From positions 185,701-249,700 of the forward strand of contig NZ_JAUSUH010000006.1 of NCBI RefSeq assembly GCF_030813595.1: a stretch of DNA of 64,000 nt. Direction: 5' to 3'. The position numbers were made by a program, and so were the translations under genes. The stretch is from Ancylobacter vacuolatus (GTDB lineage Bacteria; Pseudomonadota; Alphaproteobacteria; Rhizobiales; Xanthobacteraceae). Positions 10,987-21,390 of this stretch are shown piece by piece. The first letter of the stretch is position 1. Every line of letters starts with the position of its first letter. The notes below the pieces were generated by a model. The model saw nothing but the letters and a program-made list of their open reading frames with translations, did not search any database and was not told the DNA's origin.

Positions 10987-12750
10987 TCAGGCCTTGGCGG
11001 CGCCTTCCAGCGGCAGGTCGAGCACGTCCTCGAACTCGTTCACCGCGTCGATCTCGGTGCCCATGGCGATGTTGGTGACGCGCTCGAGGATGAACTCCAT
11101 CACGACAGGCACCTGGTGCTCCTGCATCAGCGCCTTGGCGCGGACGAAGGCGTCCTTGAACTCGTTCGGCGAGGAGACGCGGACCGCCTTGCAGCCGAGA
11201 CCCTCGGCCACTGCCACATGGTCGACGCCGTAGCCGGCATTTTCCTCGGCATTGATGTTGTCGAAGGCGAGCGAGACTTCAAAGTCCATATTGAAGCCGC
11301 GCTGCGCCTGACGGATCAGCCCGAGATAGGAGTTGTTCACCACCACATGGATGTAGGGCAGCTTGTGCTGGGCGCCCACCGCCAGCTCCTCGATGAGGAA
11401 CTGGAAGTCGTAGTCGCCCGAGAGCGCCACGATCTCCGCATCCGGGTCCGCCGCGCGCACGCCGAGCGCAGCCGGCAGGGTCCAGCCGAGCGGGCCGGCC
11501 TGACCGCAATTGATCCAGTTGCGCGGCTTGTAGACATGCAGCATCTGCGCGCCGGCGATCTGGCTGAGGCCGATGGTCGAGACATAGCGGGTGTCGCGGC
11601 CGAAGGCCTCGTTCATCTCTTCATAGACGCGCTGGGGCTTCAGCGGCACATTGTCGAAATGTGTCTTGCGCAGCATGGTCTTCTTGCGGTCGAGGCATTC
11701 CTTGGCCCAGGCGGAGCGGTCCTTCAGCTTGCCGGCGGCCTTGTATTCGCGGGCGACGTCGAGGAACAGGTCGAGCGCGGCGCCGGCATCGGAGACGATG
11801 CCGAGATCGGGCCCGAAGACGCGGCCGATCTGGGTCGGCTCGATGTCGACGTGAATGAACTTGCGGCCCTTGGTGTAGACCTCGACCGAGCCGGTGTGGC
11901 GGTTCGCCCAGCGATTGCCGATGCCGAACACGAAGTCCGAGGCCAGCATGTTGGCGTTGCCATAGCGGTGCGAGGTCTGCAGGCCGCACATGCCGGCCAT
12001 GAGGTCGTGGTCGTCAGGGATGGTGCCCCAGCCCATCAGGGTCGGGATCACGGGCACGCCGGTCAGCTCGGCGAACTCGACCAGCTTGTCGGAGGCGTCC
12101 GCATTGATGATGCCGCCGCCCGAGACGATGAGCGGGCGCTCGGCCTCGTTCAGCATGGCCAGCGCCTTCTCGGCCTGCTTGCGCGTGGCCTTGGGCTTGT
12201 AGACTTCGAGCGGGGAATAGGTCTCCTCGTCGAACTCGATCTCGGCCAGCTGCACGTCGATCGGCAGGTCGATCAGCACCGGGCCGGGGCGGCCCGAGCG
12301 CATGACGTGAAAGGCCTGCTGAAACACCATCGGCACCAGCGCGGGCTCGCGCACCAGCACCGCCCATTTGGCGACCGGCTTGGCGATGGATTCGATGTCG
12401 ACCGCCTGGAAGTCTTCCTTGTAGAGCCGCGCGCGCGGGGCCTGGCCGGTGATGCACAGGATCGGGATCGAATCGGCCGAGGCGGAATAGAGGCCCGTGA
12501 TCATGTCGGTGCCGGCCGGGCCTGATGTGCCGATGCACACGCCGATATTGCCGGCCTTGGCGCGGGTGTAACCTTCGGCCATGTGGGACGCGGCCTCGAC
12601 ATGGCGCGCAAGGATGTGGCGCGTCTGGCCATAGGCGCGCATCGCGGAATAAAGCGGATTGATCGCGGCACCGGGCACGCCAAAGGCGGTGGTAACGCCC
12701 TCCATTGCGAGAATCCGGATCGCGGCATCGACGGCACGCATCTTGGCCAT
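10987..12750 (-). CDS. gcl: Glyoxylate carboligase (tartronate-semialdehyde synthase)
   Basis: Gcl condenses two glyoxylates into tartronate semialdehyde and CO2, using ThDP and FAD. The 587-residue protein has the three-domain ThDP layout, with [14 protein letters not shown] at the N-terminus, [10 protein letters not shown], and the C-terminal ThDP site with [13 protein letters not shown] and [12 protein letters not shown]. Residue 51 is Val (A-R-H-V-E-A-A), where most ThDP enzymes have the activating Glu; this substitution is diagnostic of Gcl. It is the first gene of gcl-hyi-glxR. It is divergent from an iclR gene across a 383-bp gap with several inverted repeats, so regulation by that protein is likely. 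Confidence 0.97.
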   Translation of the reverse strand: MAKMRAVDAAIRILAMEGVTTAFGVPGAAINPLYSAMRAYGQTRHILARHVEAASHMAEGYTRAKAGNIGVCIGTSGPAGTDMITGLYSASADSIPILCITGQAPRARLYKEDFQAVDIESIAKPVAKWAVLVREPALVPMVFQQAFHVMRSGRPGPVLIDLPIDVQLAEIEFDEETYSPLEVYKPKATRKQAEKALAMLNEAERPLIVSGGGIINADASDKLVEFAELTGVPVIPTLMGWGTIPDDHDLMAGMCGLQTSHRYGNANMLASDFVFGIGNRWANRHTGSVEVYTKGRKFIHVDIEPTQIGRVFGPDLGIVSDAGAALDLFLDVAREYKAAGKLKDRSAWAKECLDRKKTMLRKTHFDNVPLKPQRVYEEMNEAFGRDTRYVSTIGLSQIAGAQMLHVYKPRNWINCGQAGPLGWTLPAALGVRAADPDAEIVALSGDYDFQFLIEELAVGAQHKLPYIHVVVNNSYLGLIRQAQRGFNMDFEVSLAFDNINAEENAGYGVDHVAVAEGLGCKAVRVSSPNEFKDAFVRAKALMQEHQVPVVMEFILERVTNIAMGTEIDAVNEFEDVLDLPLEGAAKA

Positions 12751-12913
12751 GGCAGTTCCTCCTCGTGTCGTCGGCTGGCGGGGGCTCGCCCCTCGCGGGG
12801 CTGGCGGCGCCCGGCACCGGCCTTTCCGACCTGTTCAAAACGTTTGTCCGGCTGCCGCGCGCCTCATCCGGCGCCGGGTTCAGGGAACCGGGCGCATGCT
12901 GCGGAGCGGCATC

Positions 12914-13010
12914 ATTCTTTCCGCACTGCGGAATGAATTTCCGAAATCGCGGAAAACATGCCACGCCGGAGCTATTTCCGCAATACGGGATGTATTTCTG
13001 GTTTGCGAAA
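12914..13010. promoter_or_regulatory. Cluster of TTCCG/CGGAA inverted repeats between gcl and iclR
   Basis: The strongest site is TTCCGCA-C-TGCGGAA (12919-12933), perfect and extended by ATTC/GAAT arms to 12914-12938. Next to it is TTTCCG-N6-CGGAAA (12938-12955). Weaker copies lie at 12975-12990 and 12995-13010. Centres are about 20, 37 and 20 bp apart. The rest of the 383-bp gcl-iclR gap is GC-rich with no other recognised feature. These are candidate operators for the neighbouring IclR protein. Confidence 0.7.
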
Positions 13011-13133
13011 AATATGCGGATGCGCCTTTATGCGCAGACGCGACGCGGCCGGGCGGTGGCATAAGATGGGTCGCCTGGGCAGTTGGGGCAGGGCCGAGCG
13101 TTCGCGCCCGCCATTTTCGGAGGTGATCTGCGG

Positions 13134-13952
13134 ATGAACCAGGATGTTCCGACCGTGCGCCGCCGCGGCCGCCCCTCCTCCGCCACCGGCACCGAGGGCG
13201 GCGGCGAGGTGCAGTCGCTCGACCGCGCCATCGCGCTCTTGGAGGTGTTGGCCCTCTCCGACGGGCTGACGCTGAGCGAGGTGGCGCGTGCCGCCGAGCT
13301 GCCGACCTCCACCGTGCACCGCTTGCTGACGACGCTGGAGCGGCGCGGGCTGGTCGGCCACGACGCCGCGACGGGGCTGTGGATGGTCGGCATCGGCCTG
13401 TTCCGCGTCGGCTCGGCTTACTTGCGCATCCGCAAGCTGCCGGAGATCGCGCGCTCGCTGCTGCGCGAGCTGTCGCATGGGGTGAACGAGACGGTGAATC
13501 TGTCGCTGATCGAGGGACCGCATCTGGTCTGCGTCGCGCAGGTGGAGAGCCACGCGGCGGTGCGCGCCTTCTTCCGCATCGGCGGCGACCTGCCGATCCA
13601 CGCCTCGGGCGGCGGTAAGGCCATTCTCTCCGCAATGAACCCGGAGGCGCGGCGCGCCTGGCTGGGCGGCGACCAGCTGCAGCGCTTCACCGAGCACACC
13701 CATGTCAGCCGGCGCGCTTTGCAGGCGGACCTCGCCGAGATCGCCGAGCGCGGCTTTTCCATCGACGATGAGGAGCACACGCCGGGCATGCGCTGTGTGG
13801 CGGCGGCGGTGCTGGACGAATGGCGCGAGCCGGTGGGAGCGATCTCGATCTCCGCCCCGACCGTGCGCATGCCGCCCGAGCGCATCGCCGATCTCGGCGC
13901 CCGCGTGCGCGAGGCGGCGCGGCGGCTGACGACGCAGTATTCCGGGCGGTAA
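13134..13952 (+). CDS. IclR-family transcriptional regulator
   Basis: The 272-residue protein has an Arg-rich leader, then the winged helix (about residues 28-90: LSEVARAAELPTSTVHRLL) and the IclR effector domain (about 105-265: VNETVNLSLIEGPHLV, HASGGGKAILSAM, D-D-E-E-H-T-P-G-M-R-C-V-A-A). AllR, a relative, senses glyoxylate and controls gcl in E. coli. The divergent placement next to gcl suggests the same role here. GGAGGTGA 8 nt before the ATG at 13134 fixes the start; the longer frame from 13083 lacks such a site. Inverted repeats in the shared upstream region could also give autoregulation. Confidence 0.93.
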   Translation: MNQDVPTVRRRGRPSSATGTEGGGEVQSLDRAIALLEVLALSDGLTLSEVARAAELPTSTVHRLLTTLERRGLVGHDAATGLWMVGIGLFRVGSAYLRIRKLPEIARSLLRELSHGVNETVNLSLIEGPHLVCVAQVESHAAVRAFFRIGGDLPIHASGGGKAILSAMNPEARRAWLGGDQLQRFTEHTHVSRRALQADLAEIAERGFSIDDEEHTPGMRCVAAAVLDEWREPVGAISISAPTVRMPPERIADLGARVREAARRLTTQYSGR

Positions 13953-13970
13953 GGTTCCCTTCGAACAGCC

Positions 13971-14074
13971 GTCATCCGGGACGAAGGCGCAGCCTTCGAG
14001 CCTGGATCGTGCGCAGCATGAGCACTCTCTTTTAGACGATCCCGGATAGGGCCTGCCGGCCCTTCCGGGATGAC
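13971..14074. repeat. Dispersed palindromic repeat (GTCATCCGGG family)
   Basis: The ends are near-inverted (GTCATCCGGGA on the left, TCCGGGATGAC on the right), with internal GATCCCGGAT and GGGCCTGCCGGCCC palindromes. A related copy is at 53783-53880. It lies in the iclR-frc gap of 347 bp, which otherwise holds only the terminator at 14090-14119. Confidence 0.7.
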
Positions 14075-14089
14075 GACCTGCGTGCCGAC

Positions 14090-14119
14090 AAAAAAATGCC
14101 GGCGCGGGAAGCGCCGGCA
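14090..14119 (-). terminator. Rho-independent terminator downstream of frc
   Basis: A perfect 9-bp stem TGCCGGCGC/GCGCCGGCA (14097-14105 with 14111-14119), loop GGGAA, is followed on the minus strand by a run of six to seven T. It ends the frc transcript about 180 bp after the stop. Confidence 0.88.
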
Positions 14120-14299
14120 CCAGTCGCCTAGGAGGAACCGAACGCGGGGAAGACCCTTCGTTCTGCTCCGGGAGGCTCTGTGGTCCTTCCCCGCTGCCAC
14201 ACAGAGCCGCGCGGCGTGACGGGGAAGGCCGATTGGGTCCCGCGTTGCGGGGAAGGAGCGGCGCGGGCGCCGCTCCGATAGCCGATCAGACCGAGGCGA

Positions 14300-15550
14300 T
14301 CAGACCGCCTTGGCGTCGTGCAGGGCGACGATTTCTTCCTGCGAGTAGCCGAGATCGGCGAGCACTTCATTGGTGTGCTGGCCGAGCAGCGGCGAGGCGG
14401 TGATCTCGACCTCGACGTCCGAGAACTTGATCGGCGAGCCGACCGTCAGGTACTTGCCGAGCTTGGGATGATCGACCTCGACCACGGTGCCGCTCTTGCG
14501 CAGCGACGGGTCGTTGGCGATTTCCTTCATCGACAGCACCGGCGCGCAGGGGATGTCGAACTTGCGCAGGATGTCGATGGCCTCGAACTTCGTCTTGTCG
14601 GCGAGCCAGGTCTCGATGAAGGCGAAGATGTCGAAGATCTTGTCCTGACGCGCTTCAGCGGTGTTATAGGCCGCGTCGTCGATCCACTCCGGCTTGCCCA
14701 GCGCCTTGCAGATCGGCGCCCAGGCATGGCCCTGAATGGTGAAGTAGATATAGGCGTTGGGATCGGTCTCCCAGCCCTTGCACTTCAGCACCCAGCCCGG
14801 CTGGCCACCGCCGCCGGCATTGCCGCCGCGCGGAACGACGTCCGAGAACTCGCCATGCGGGTACTGGGGGTATTCTTCCAGATAGCCGAGAGCGTCGAGG
14901 CGCTGCTGGTCGCGCAGCTTGACGCGGCAGAGGTTCAGCACCGAATCCTGCATCGACACGGCGACCTTCTGGCCCTTGCCGGTCTTCACCTTCTGGTGCA
15001 GCGCGGTCAGGATGCCGATGGCGAGGTGCATGCCGGTGTTGGAATCGCCGAGAGCGGCGGCCGACACGGTGGGGGGGCCATCCCAGAAGCCGGTGGTGGA
15101 GGCGGCGCCGCCCGCGCACTGCGCGACGTTCTCATAGACCTTCAGGTCCTCATAGGCGTGGCCTTCCGAGAAGCCCTTCACCGAGGCGAGGATCATGCCC
15201 GGGTTGAGCGACTGGATGTGCTCCCAGGTGAAGCCCATGCGGTCGAGCGCGCCGGGGCCGAAATTCTCGACCATCACGTCCGATTCCTTGATCAGCTTGG
15301 TCAGGACTTCCTTGCCCTGCGCCGTCTTGGTGTCGAGCGTCAGCGAACGCTTGTTGGAGTTCAGCATGGTGAAATACAGCGCGTCGGCGTCCTTGACATG
15401 ACGCAGCTGCGAGCGCGTGACATCGCCCGCGCCGGGGCGCTCGACCTTGATCACGTCGGCGCCGAACCAGGCAAGAAGCTGCGTGCAGGCCGGACCAGCC
15501 TGAACGTGCGTGAAATCGATGATCTTAATACCTTCGAGGGGCTTAGACAT
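14300..15550 (-). CDS. frc: Formyl-CoA:oxalate CoA-transferase
   Basis: Frc moves CoA from formyl-CoA to oxalate, giving oxalyl-CoA for Oxc. The 416-residue protein is a class III CoA-transferase. It has [13 protein letters not shown] at the N-terminus, the active aspartate exactly at residue 169 ([10 protein letters not shown]), and a full glycine loop ([12 protein letters not shown]). This is closer to the Oxalobacter enzyme, as I recall it, than the neighbouring paralog is. Position 48 is Gln, where I recall Trp in Oxalobacter. The start [13 protein letters not shown] is chosen over a longer frame from 15688 because it matches the family N-terminus. It follows frc2 after 419 bp. Confidence 0.95.
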   Translation of the reverse strand: MSKPLEGIKIIDFTHVQAGPACTQLLAWFGADVIKVERPGAGDVTRSQLRHVKDADALYFTMLNSNKRSLTLDTKTAQGKEVLTKLIKESDVMVENFGPGALDRMGFTWEHIQSLNPGMILASVKGFSEGHAYEDLKVYENVAQCAGGAASTTGFWDGPPTVSAAALGDSNTGMHLAIGILTALHQKVKTGKGQKVAVSMQDSVLNLCRVKLRDQQRLDALGYLEEYPQYPHGEFSDVVPRGGNAGGGGQPGWVLKCKGWETDPNAYIYFTIQGHAWAPICKALGKPEWIDDAAYNTAEARQDKIFDIFAFIETWLADKTKFEAIDILRKFDIPCAPVLSMKEIANDPSLRKSGTVVEVDHPKLGKYLTVGSPIKFSDVEVEITASPLLGQHTNEVLADLGYSQEEIVALHDAKAV

Positions 15551-15969
15551 TGTAGTCGACTTCCCTTTTAGCGTTAACAGTCCGGACGGAGGCTCACCCT
15601 GCCGCCGGATTGAGATTTCCCATCCCTCGCGGATGGAAACCGTACTTCTCCCCATGCGCCCCGGCGCCTTGACGGCACCGGCTTGCATCTCCCAGGGGGT
15701 GATCGACTTCGGAACGACTCACGACTTCTTCTCGTCCACCCTGGCCTCACACGCCGCCGGGCATCGACGCGGATCGCGCCCGCCGCCCGGCGAAATGTCT
15801 GTTTGCGGATTGCCGCCGCGGCGTGCCGCGCGGCGCCCGTGTCTTTCGTTAGGAGGGCGGAGGCGCTGAAGCGCGTCCGCCTTTTCTTCCCGCCGCCGGG
15901 AGGCTCCCGTCTCGCCGACGGCCGGGAGACCCGGCCGCGTACCGTTTGCGCCGCCCGAGGGCGGCAATC
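15551..15969. other. Intergenic region between the two frc genes
   Basis: These 419 bp are GC-rich and contain no coding frame I can support. There is a hairpin at about 15855-15883 followed by a short T-rich stretch on the plus strand, but no plus-strand gene ends there. It presumably carries the frc promoter or a long inter-cistronic leader. No copy of the motifs seen at 12914 or 21362 was found. Confidence 0.5.
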
Positions 15970-17247
15970 TCACTCGGCCGCCAGCCGCACTGGCTCGCCG
16001 ACCGCGCCGGAAGCCTTGATGCGGGCGATCTCGTCGCCACCGAGGCCGAGGACACCGGCGAGGATTTCCTCGGTGTGCTCGCCCAGCAGCGGCGAGCGCT
16101 CGACCTCGACGTCGTTGTCCGACAGCTTGATCGGGTTGCCGACGGTCAGGTACTTGCCGCGCGTGGGGTGGTCGATCTCCACCAGTGTGCCGGTCGCGTA
16201 GAGCGACTGGTCCTCGGCGATCTCCTTCATCGAGAGCACCGGGCCGCAGGGAATGTCGACCTTGTTGAGGATTTCCATCGCCTCGAACTTGGTGTGGGCC
16301 ATGGTCCACGATTCGACGCGGTGGAAGATCTCGTTGAGATGGGGCAGGCGCGCCGCCGGCGTGGCGTAGTTCGGATCGGTCTTCCAGTCCGGCTCGCCGA
16401 TGACGTCGCAGATCTTCCCCCAGACCGGGGCCTGGGTGATGAAATAGATGTAGGCGTTGGGATCGGTCTCCCAGCCCTTGCACTTCAGGATGCGCCCGGG
16501 CTGGCCGCCACCGGAATCATTGCCGGCGCGCGGCACCGAATCGCCGAAGGGCAGGCCTTCGCCGAACTGGCTGTATTCGCGCAGCGGGCCGCGCTCCAGG
16601 CGCTGCTGGTCGCGCATCTTCACGCGGCAGAAATTCAGCACCGCGTCCTGCATGGCGCACAGCACCTTCTGGCCGCGGCCGGTCAGCGTGCGCTGGTAGA
16701 GCGCCGTGACGATGCCGAGCGCGAGGTGCAGGCCGGTGCCGGAATCGCCGATCTGGGCGGCGGTGACGAGCGGCAGGCCATCGCGGAAACCCGTGGTCGA
16801 GGCCGAGCCGCCGGTGCACTGGGCGACGTTCTCATAGACCTTGCAGTCCTCGAACGGGCCGGGGCCGAAGCCCTTCACCGAGGCGAGGATGATGCGCGGG
16901 TTGAGCTCCTGGATGCGCTCCCAGGTGAAGCCCATGCGGTCGAGCGCGCCGGGGGCGAAATTCTCGACCATCACGTCGCAGATCTTCACCAGCTCCTCGA
17001 GGACCTTCTTGCCCTCGGGGTTCTTGGTGTCGAGCGTGATGGAGCGCTTGTTGGAGTTCAGCATCGTGAAGTAGAGGCTGTCCGCATTGGGGACATCGCG
17101 CAGCTGGGCGCGGGTGACATCACCCTCGCCCGGACGCTCTACCTTGATCACATCGGCCCCGAACCACGCGAGAAGCTGCGTGCAGGTGGGGCCGGACTGA
17201 ACATGGGTGAAATCGAGGACGCGAACGCCGTCCAATGCCTTGCCCAT
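15970..17247 (-). CDS. Formyl-CoA transferase paralog (class III CoA-transferase)
   Basis: This 425-residue protein is clearly a paralog of the adjacent frc. It begins [20 protein letters not shown] and keeps the active aspartate at residue 168 ([10 protein letters not shown]), [11 protein letters not shown] and [10 protein letters not shown]. The glycine loop reads N-D-S-G-G-G-Q, with Ser where the first loop glycine normally stands, and the flanking residues differ from Frc. Acceptor or donor specificity may therefore differ (for example a succinyl- or other acyl-CoA). It lies 103 bp downstream of oxc, so oxc, this gene and frc form one directional block. Family certain, substrate less so. 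Confidence 0.9.
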   Translation of the reverse strand: MGKALDGVRVLDFTHVQSGPTCTQLLAWFGADVIKVERPGEGDVTRAQLRDVPNADSLYFTMLNSNKRSITLDTKNPEGKKVLEELVKICDVMVENFAPGALDRMGFTWERIQELNPRIILASVKGFGPGPFEDCKVYENVAQCTGGSASTTGFRDGLPLVTAAQIGDSGTGLHLALGIVTALYQRTLTGRGQKVLCAMQDAVLNFCRVKMRDQQRLERGPLREYSQFGEGLPFGDSVPRAGNDSGGGQPGRILKCKGWETDPNAYIYFITQAPVWGKICDVIGEPDWKTDPNYATPAARLPHLNEIFHRVESWTMAHTKFEAMEILNKVDIPCGPVLSMKEIAEDQSLYATGTLVEIDHPTRGKYLTVGNPIKLSDNDVEVERSPLLGEHTEEILAGVLGLGGDEIARIKASGAVGEPVRLAAE

Positions 17248-17350
17248 GGGGTTCCTCTCAAGATGACCCGGCTTTTCGCCGTTGTGTCGTTGTTACTTAG
17301 GGGATGGGACGGGTGGGGAAATTGCCGCTCCCCACCCGTCCCGGTTTGAC

Positions 17351-19090
17351 TTACTTCTTCTTCACGACGCTCTGCGGGTTCAGGCTGCCGATATTGCCGC
17401 TCTCGCTGCCGGCGGCCGGGTCGATCACGGCGTTGATGAGGGTCGGCTTGCCGCTGTCCATCGCCTCGTCCACGGCGCGCTTGAGCTCGTCCGGGGTGGT
17501 GACGTGGACGCCGACGCCACCGAAGGCTTCCATCATCTTGTCGTAGCGCGAGTCGGCGACGAAGACGGTGGTGCCGGGATCGCGACCGGTCGGGTCGGTG
17601 TCGGTGCCGCGATAGATGCCGTTATTGTTGAAGATAACGACGCAGACCGGCAGGTTGTAGCGGCAGATGGTCTCGACTTCCATGCCGGAGAAGCCGAAGG
17701 CGCTGTCGCCCTCGACCGCCAGCACCGGCTTGCCGGTTTCCACCGCCGCGCCGATGGCGAAGCCCATGCCGATGCCCATCACGCCCCAGGTGCCGACATC
17801 CAGGCGCTTGCGCGGCTGGTACATGTCGATGACGCCACGGGCGAGGTCGAGCGTGTTGGCGCCCTCATTGACGAGGATCGCGTCCGGACGCTCCTTGATG
17901 ACCTGCTTGAGAGCGCCGAGCGCCGAATGGAAATCCATCGGCGTGGAGTTCTTCAGCAGGCGCTGGGCCATCTTGCCGATATTGACTTCCTTGCGGGCGT
18001 TGATCGCGTCGATCCACTCGGCCGCAGGCGCCTTCCAGCCGGTCTTGATGCCCTCGTTCAGGGCCTCGATGACCGAACCGATGTCGCCGACCAGCGGCGC
18101 CGCGATCTCGACATTCGAGTCCATTTCCTTGGGCTCGATGTCGATCTGGATGAACTTCTTCGGGGCGTCGCCCCAGGTCTTGCCCTTGCCGTGCGACAGC
18201 AGCCAGTTGAGGCGCGCGCCGACGAGAACGACGACGTCCGAATCCTTCAGCACCGTCGAACGAGCGGCGCCGGCCGAGAGCGGATGGTTGTCGGGCAGCA
18301 GGCCCTTGGCCATCGACATCGGCAGGAAGGGGATGCCGGAGGTTTCGATGAAGGAGCGGATCTCCGCATCGGCCTGCGCGTAAGCGGCGCCCTTGCCGAG
18401 GATGATCAGCGGCTTCTTGGCCGACTTCAGCACGTCGAGCGCGCGGGTGACGGCGGAGGGCGAGGGGAGCTGCGCCGGGGCGGCGTCGATCACCTTGACC
18501 AGCGACTTGGCGCCGGCATCGGCATCCATCACCTGCGAGAACAGCTTGGCCGGCAGGTCGAGATAGACGCCGCCGGGACGGCCGGAAACGGCCGCGCGGA
18601 TGGCGCGGGCGACGCCGATGCCGATATCGGCCGCGTGCAGCACGCGGAAGGCCGCCTTGCAGAGCGGCTTGGCAATGGCAAGCTGGTCCATTTCCTCATA
18701 GTCGCCCTGCTGGAGGTCGACGATCTCGCGCTCGGACGAGCCGGAGATGAGGATCATGGGGAAGCAGTTGGTGGTGGCGTTCGCCAGGGCCGTGAGGCCG
18801 TTGAGGAAGCCCGGCGCCGAGACGGTGAGGCACACGCCCGGCTTCTTCGTCAGAAAGCCGGCGATGGCGGCGGCGTTGCCCGCGTTCTGCTCATGGCGGA
18901 ACGAGACGACGCGGATGCCTTCGGCCTGCGCCATGCGACCCAGATCCGTGATCGGGATCCCGGGTACGCCGTAAATGGTGTCGATATCGTTCAGTTTGAG
19001 CGCATCGATGACCAGGTGGAAGCCGTCCGTGAGCTCCTGCTCGGTCTCGGCGGCGGCATTCACGTCAATAACCTGTGCGACTGCGGACAT
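17351..19090 (-). CDS. oxc: Oxalyl-CoA decarboxylase
   Basis: Oxc decarboxylates oxalyl-CoA to formyl-CoA with ThDP, the energy-yielding step of oxalotrophy. The 579-residue protein has the ThDP-activating Glu at residue 67 (S-F-R-H-E-Q-N-A-G), [16 protein letters not shown], a middle domain with [14 protein letters not shown] (the ADP-activator domain in the family), and the ThDP/Mg site [15 protein letters not shown] with [13 protein letters not shown]. It starts only 43 bp after the gntR1 stop, so it may be read from the gntR1 promoter. Frc paralogs follow on the same strand. Confidence 0.97.
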   Translation of the reverse strand: MSAVAQVIDVNAAAETEQELTDGFHLVIDALKLNDIDTIYGVPGIPITDLGRMAQAEGIRVVSFRHEQNAGNAAAIAGFLTKKPGVCLTVSAPGFLNGLTALANATTNCFPMILISGSSEREIVDLQQGDYEEMDQLAIAKPLCKAAFRVLHAADIGIGVARAIRAAVSGRPGGVYLDLPAKLFSQVMDADAGAKSLVKVIDAAPAQLPSPSAVTRALDVLKSAKKPLIILGKGAAYAQADAEIRSFIETSGIPFLPMSMAKGLLPDNHPLSAGAARSTVLKDSDVVVLVGARLNWLLSHGKGKTWGDAPKKFIQIDIEPKEMDSNVEIAAPLVGDIGSVIEALNEGIKTGWKAPAAEWIDAINARKEVNIGKMAQRLLKNSTPMDFHSALGALKQVIKERPDAILVNEGANTLDLARGVIDMYQPRKRLDVGTWGVMGIGMGFAIGAAVETGKPVLAVEGDSAFGFSGMEVETICRYNLPVCVVIFNNNGIYRGTDTDPTGRDPGTTVFVADSRYDKMMEAFGGVGVHVTTPDELKRAVDEAMDSGKPTLINAVIDPAAGSESGNIGSLNPQSVVKKK

Positions 19091-19133
19091 CCCGTATTCC
19101 CTCCCAAACGTCCTTCGGCGGGTTCATGCCGCC

Positions 19134-19859
19134 CTAATCTAGGTCTACGTGGTTCTCGACATGCTCAGCGAGCCGGAGCGTATGGTCTCTGACCAGACGT
19201 TCAGCGCGGTCCGCGTCCCGCGCCTCGAGAGCAAGAATGATCTCCAGATGGTCGGATGCCGAACGCTGCGCCCGGTCCATCTCAAAGATCGTGCGGTGGC
19301 GGATGGCCCGTACATGGAAGAACAGGTTTTCCGTCATCGCCACGAGCAGCGAAGAGCCGCTCAGCCGGATCAGCGCCTGGTGAAACGCGATATTCGCACT
19401 GGAATACTCGTCGCACCGGTCGCGCTCGATCCGCGCCAGATCGAACTTTTTGAACAACGTCCTAAGCTCGGCGATCGCCTCGTCGCTTGCGCGCTGCGTG
19501 GCGAGGCGGGCCGCCATGCTTTCCAGCGCCGCCCAGGCCTCGATCATCTCGATGATCTCGGCCTTGGAACGGCGAACAACCATAATTCCCCGCCGGGGTA
19601 CGGCGCGGAGCAGGCCCTCCTGCTCCAGCATCGCGACCGCCTCGCGGATCGGCGTCCGGCTTGCGCCGAGACGCTCGGAAATATCCCGCTCGTCGAGCAG
19701 CATCGGCTCGCTCGAGCCGTAGATATTCATGTGCGTGATGGCTTCCTTGAGAGCGGCATAGGCCTTGCTCTTGAAGCTCTCCTTGGCCGGCAGGCGCTCG
19801 ATGGTCAGGCCATTCTCACCGCTTTGCCAGTGCTTGCTCACAACTGCCTTGCTGTTCAC
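19134..19859 (-). CDS. FCD-type GntR regulator 1, upstream of oxc
   Basis: The 241-residue protein has an N-terminal GntR winged helix (about residues 30-95: LLDERDISERLGASRTPIRE, AMLEQEGLLRAVPRRGIMVV) and an all-helical FCD effector domain (about 105-235) with N-I-A-F-H-Q and V-R-D-H-T carrying likely metal-binding His. FCD proteins sense carboxylic acids, often as repressors. The start is a GTG at 19859 with AGAGGAC upstream. It precedes oxc by 43 bp, and its own promoter holds a TGGCATACCA site. A role in oxalate-dependent control is likely but inferred. Confidence 0.92.
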   Translation of the reverse strand: MNSKAVVSKHWQSGENGLTIERLPAKESFKSKAYAALKEAITHMNIYGSSEPMLLDERDISERLGASRTPIREAVAMLEQEGLLRAVPRRGIMVVRRSKAEIIEMIEAWAALESMAARLATQRASDEAIAELRTLFKKFDLARIERDRCDEYSSANIAFHQALIRLSGSSLLVAMTENLFFHVRAIRHRTIFEMDRAQRSASDHLEIILALEARDADRAERLVRDHTLRLAEHVENHVDLD

Positions 19860-19903
19860 GGAAGCGTCCTCTGCGGAAAACCCACAGCGGATTTCCGAAA
19901 AAG

Positions 19904-19920
19904 TGGCATACCAAATACCA
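19904..19920. promoter_or_regulatory. TGGCATACCA-AATACCA site before gntR1
   Basis: TGGCATACCA (19904-19913) is a near-perfect 10-bp palindrome, directly followed by a second ATACCA half site. It is 45 bp upstream of the GTG start. The 410-bp gap back to gntR2 has one further ATACCA (around 20046-20051) and no coding frame I can support. Confidence 0.5.
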
Positions 19921-20269
19921 ACATGTCAATTCGCTTGTCCCCGTCGCGGGGGTGCCTCCGGTCCCCTTTTCCTCACCTGCGCCGTGCGCTTTCTCAGCTC
20001 ATCCTGACCTTTAGTAAGGAGGGTGGAGCGCACTTGCGTATGCAATATACCACGGACGATCGGGCCTGGCGAGGGCGCCGGAACACTTTGCGGCGTCCCG
20101 CAGTCAAAAGTTCGCTCCATTCTGACCGGTGGTTGCGTCCGGGGGCGGGCGAATCAGTCCTAAGGCTTTGAAAAGAAAAGGCCTACCGCCACATGGCGAA
20201 GGGCCTGAAGGGCGCTTCGCGCCGATGGTTCCGGCCTCCCGCCGCCCGTAAACCGCCGGAAAGCGGGAG

Positions 20270-20971
20270 TCAGGAGGGGAACTTGCCGTGCTTCTCGACA
20301 TGGGCGGCAAGGCCCAGCGTGTGCTCGCGCACCAGCCGCTCGGCCAGATCGGCGTTGCGGGCCACCAGGGCGGCGATGATGCCGCGATGCTCCTGCAGCG
20401 AGCGCTCGGAGCGGTTCTCCTGGCGCACTGACACGGCGCGGATGCCGCGAATGTGGATGAACAGGTTTTCCGTCATCTCGGCGATCATCTCGCAGCCGCC
20501 GAGCCGGATGATGTTCTGGTGAAAACGGATATTGGCGTTGGAATATTCGTTCATGTGGTCGGCGGGCGCTTCGCCCTCGAAATCGTGGAAAAGCTCCCGC
20601 AGTTCCGCGAGCTCGCGATCGGTGGCCCGGCTGGCGGCGAGCCGGGCGGCCATGCTCTCCAGCGCCGCCCAGACGACGATCATGTCGATGATCTCGCGCT
20701 TGGACTTGCGCACCACGAAAATGCCGCGTCGCGGCACCGAGCGCACGAAGCCTTCCTGCTCAAGGACGGTGAGAGCCTCGCGGATCGGGGTGCGGCTCAC
20801 GCCGAGATCGTGCGAGAGCTGCCGCTCGTCGAGCCGGATCTCGCTGTCCTGCCCATACATGTCCATCTCGGTGATGGCCTTCTTGATGGCGTCATAGGCC
20901 AGGGTCCGAAGGCTGGTATTGGCGGCGAGAGGCGCGATGTTCAGCCTCGTCTGGGTGTCGGCGCTTTCCAC
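20270..20971 (-). CDS. FCD-type GntR regulator 2
   Basis: This is a close relative of the neighbouring gntR1, with the same layout: winged helix (LDERQLSHDLGVSRTPIREA, VLEQEGFVRSVPRRGIFVV) and FCD domain (SNANIRFHQNIIRLGG, L-V-R-E-H-T). The start is uncertain. I chose GTG at 20971, with GAGGAAA upstream, giving 233 residues comparable with gntR1; in-frame ATGs further up would add a low-complexity Gln-rich leader. It is divergent from oxlT1 across a gap of about 540 bp that contains two palindromes, so it probably controls that transporter. Confidence 0.9.
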   Translation of the reverse strand: MESADTQTRLNIAPLAANTSLRTLAYDAIKKAITEMDMYGQDSEIRLDERQLSHDLGVSRTPIREALTVLEQEGFVRSVPRRGIFVVRKSKREIIDMIVVWAALESMAARLAASRATDRELAELRELFHDFEGEAPADHMNEYSNANIRFHQNIIRLGGCEMIAEMTENLFIHIRGIRAVSVRQENRSERSLQEHRGIIAALVARNADLAERLVREHTLGLAAHVEKHGKFPS

Positions 20972-21361
20972 GGGCGGTTTCCTCGTCAGTTGCTGAAGAC
21001 GTTGTTCTTGTTGTTGTCCGCTGCAGTTTTCCTGCAGGGCGGCCGCTTTCGCCCGGCCATTACGCGGTCCTGCCCCACGATCCTTTGCGATTCTCTTTGG
21101 GGGAACAGGCTCTGTGAGCATCGTATAACACATACAGAATGTCCATGCGGGATGGCCCCAGGCCCGCGCGGCCGGGTGTGCGCGGCAAAGCCTCGCCCGC
21201 AAATTCTCGCCAATCGGTTCCCCTCCCGGGGCCCGGGACCTGCCGGATGCCCAAGCGGCGCCAAGGCTTTCGCGTAACTGACGTTAGGTAATAGAGGCGA
21301 AGTATCCCCTATCGTAACATGCCGTTAGGTCATTTCGATTTCTGTTGGATACAGATGTTTG
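20972..21361. other. Leader/intergenic part of the gntR2-oxlT1 gap
   Basis: The first part still shows an open minus-strand frame to 21202 with Gln-rich and Arg-rich sequence that could be an extended gntR2 N-terminus. The rest is AT-richer and contains no gene I can support. It probably holds divergent promoters. Confidence 0.4.
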
Positions 21362-21386
21362 TGGTATGCAAAATTTTGCATTACCA
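21362..21386. promoter_or_regulatory. Long AT-rich palindrome before oxlT1
   Basis: The 16-bp core ATGCAAAATTTTGCAT (21366-21381) is a perfect palindrome. It is flanked by TGGT on the left and TACCA on the right, offset by one base. It lies about 130 bp before the oxlT1 start and is a strong operator candidate for an FCD-GntR protein. Confidence 0.7.
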
Positions 21387-21390
21387 AAAA

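Noticed and set aside
15855..15890. Terminator-like hairpin between the two frc genes
   Set aside because: Its T-rich side faces the plus strand, where no gene ends, and the frc genes are read on the minus strand.
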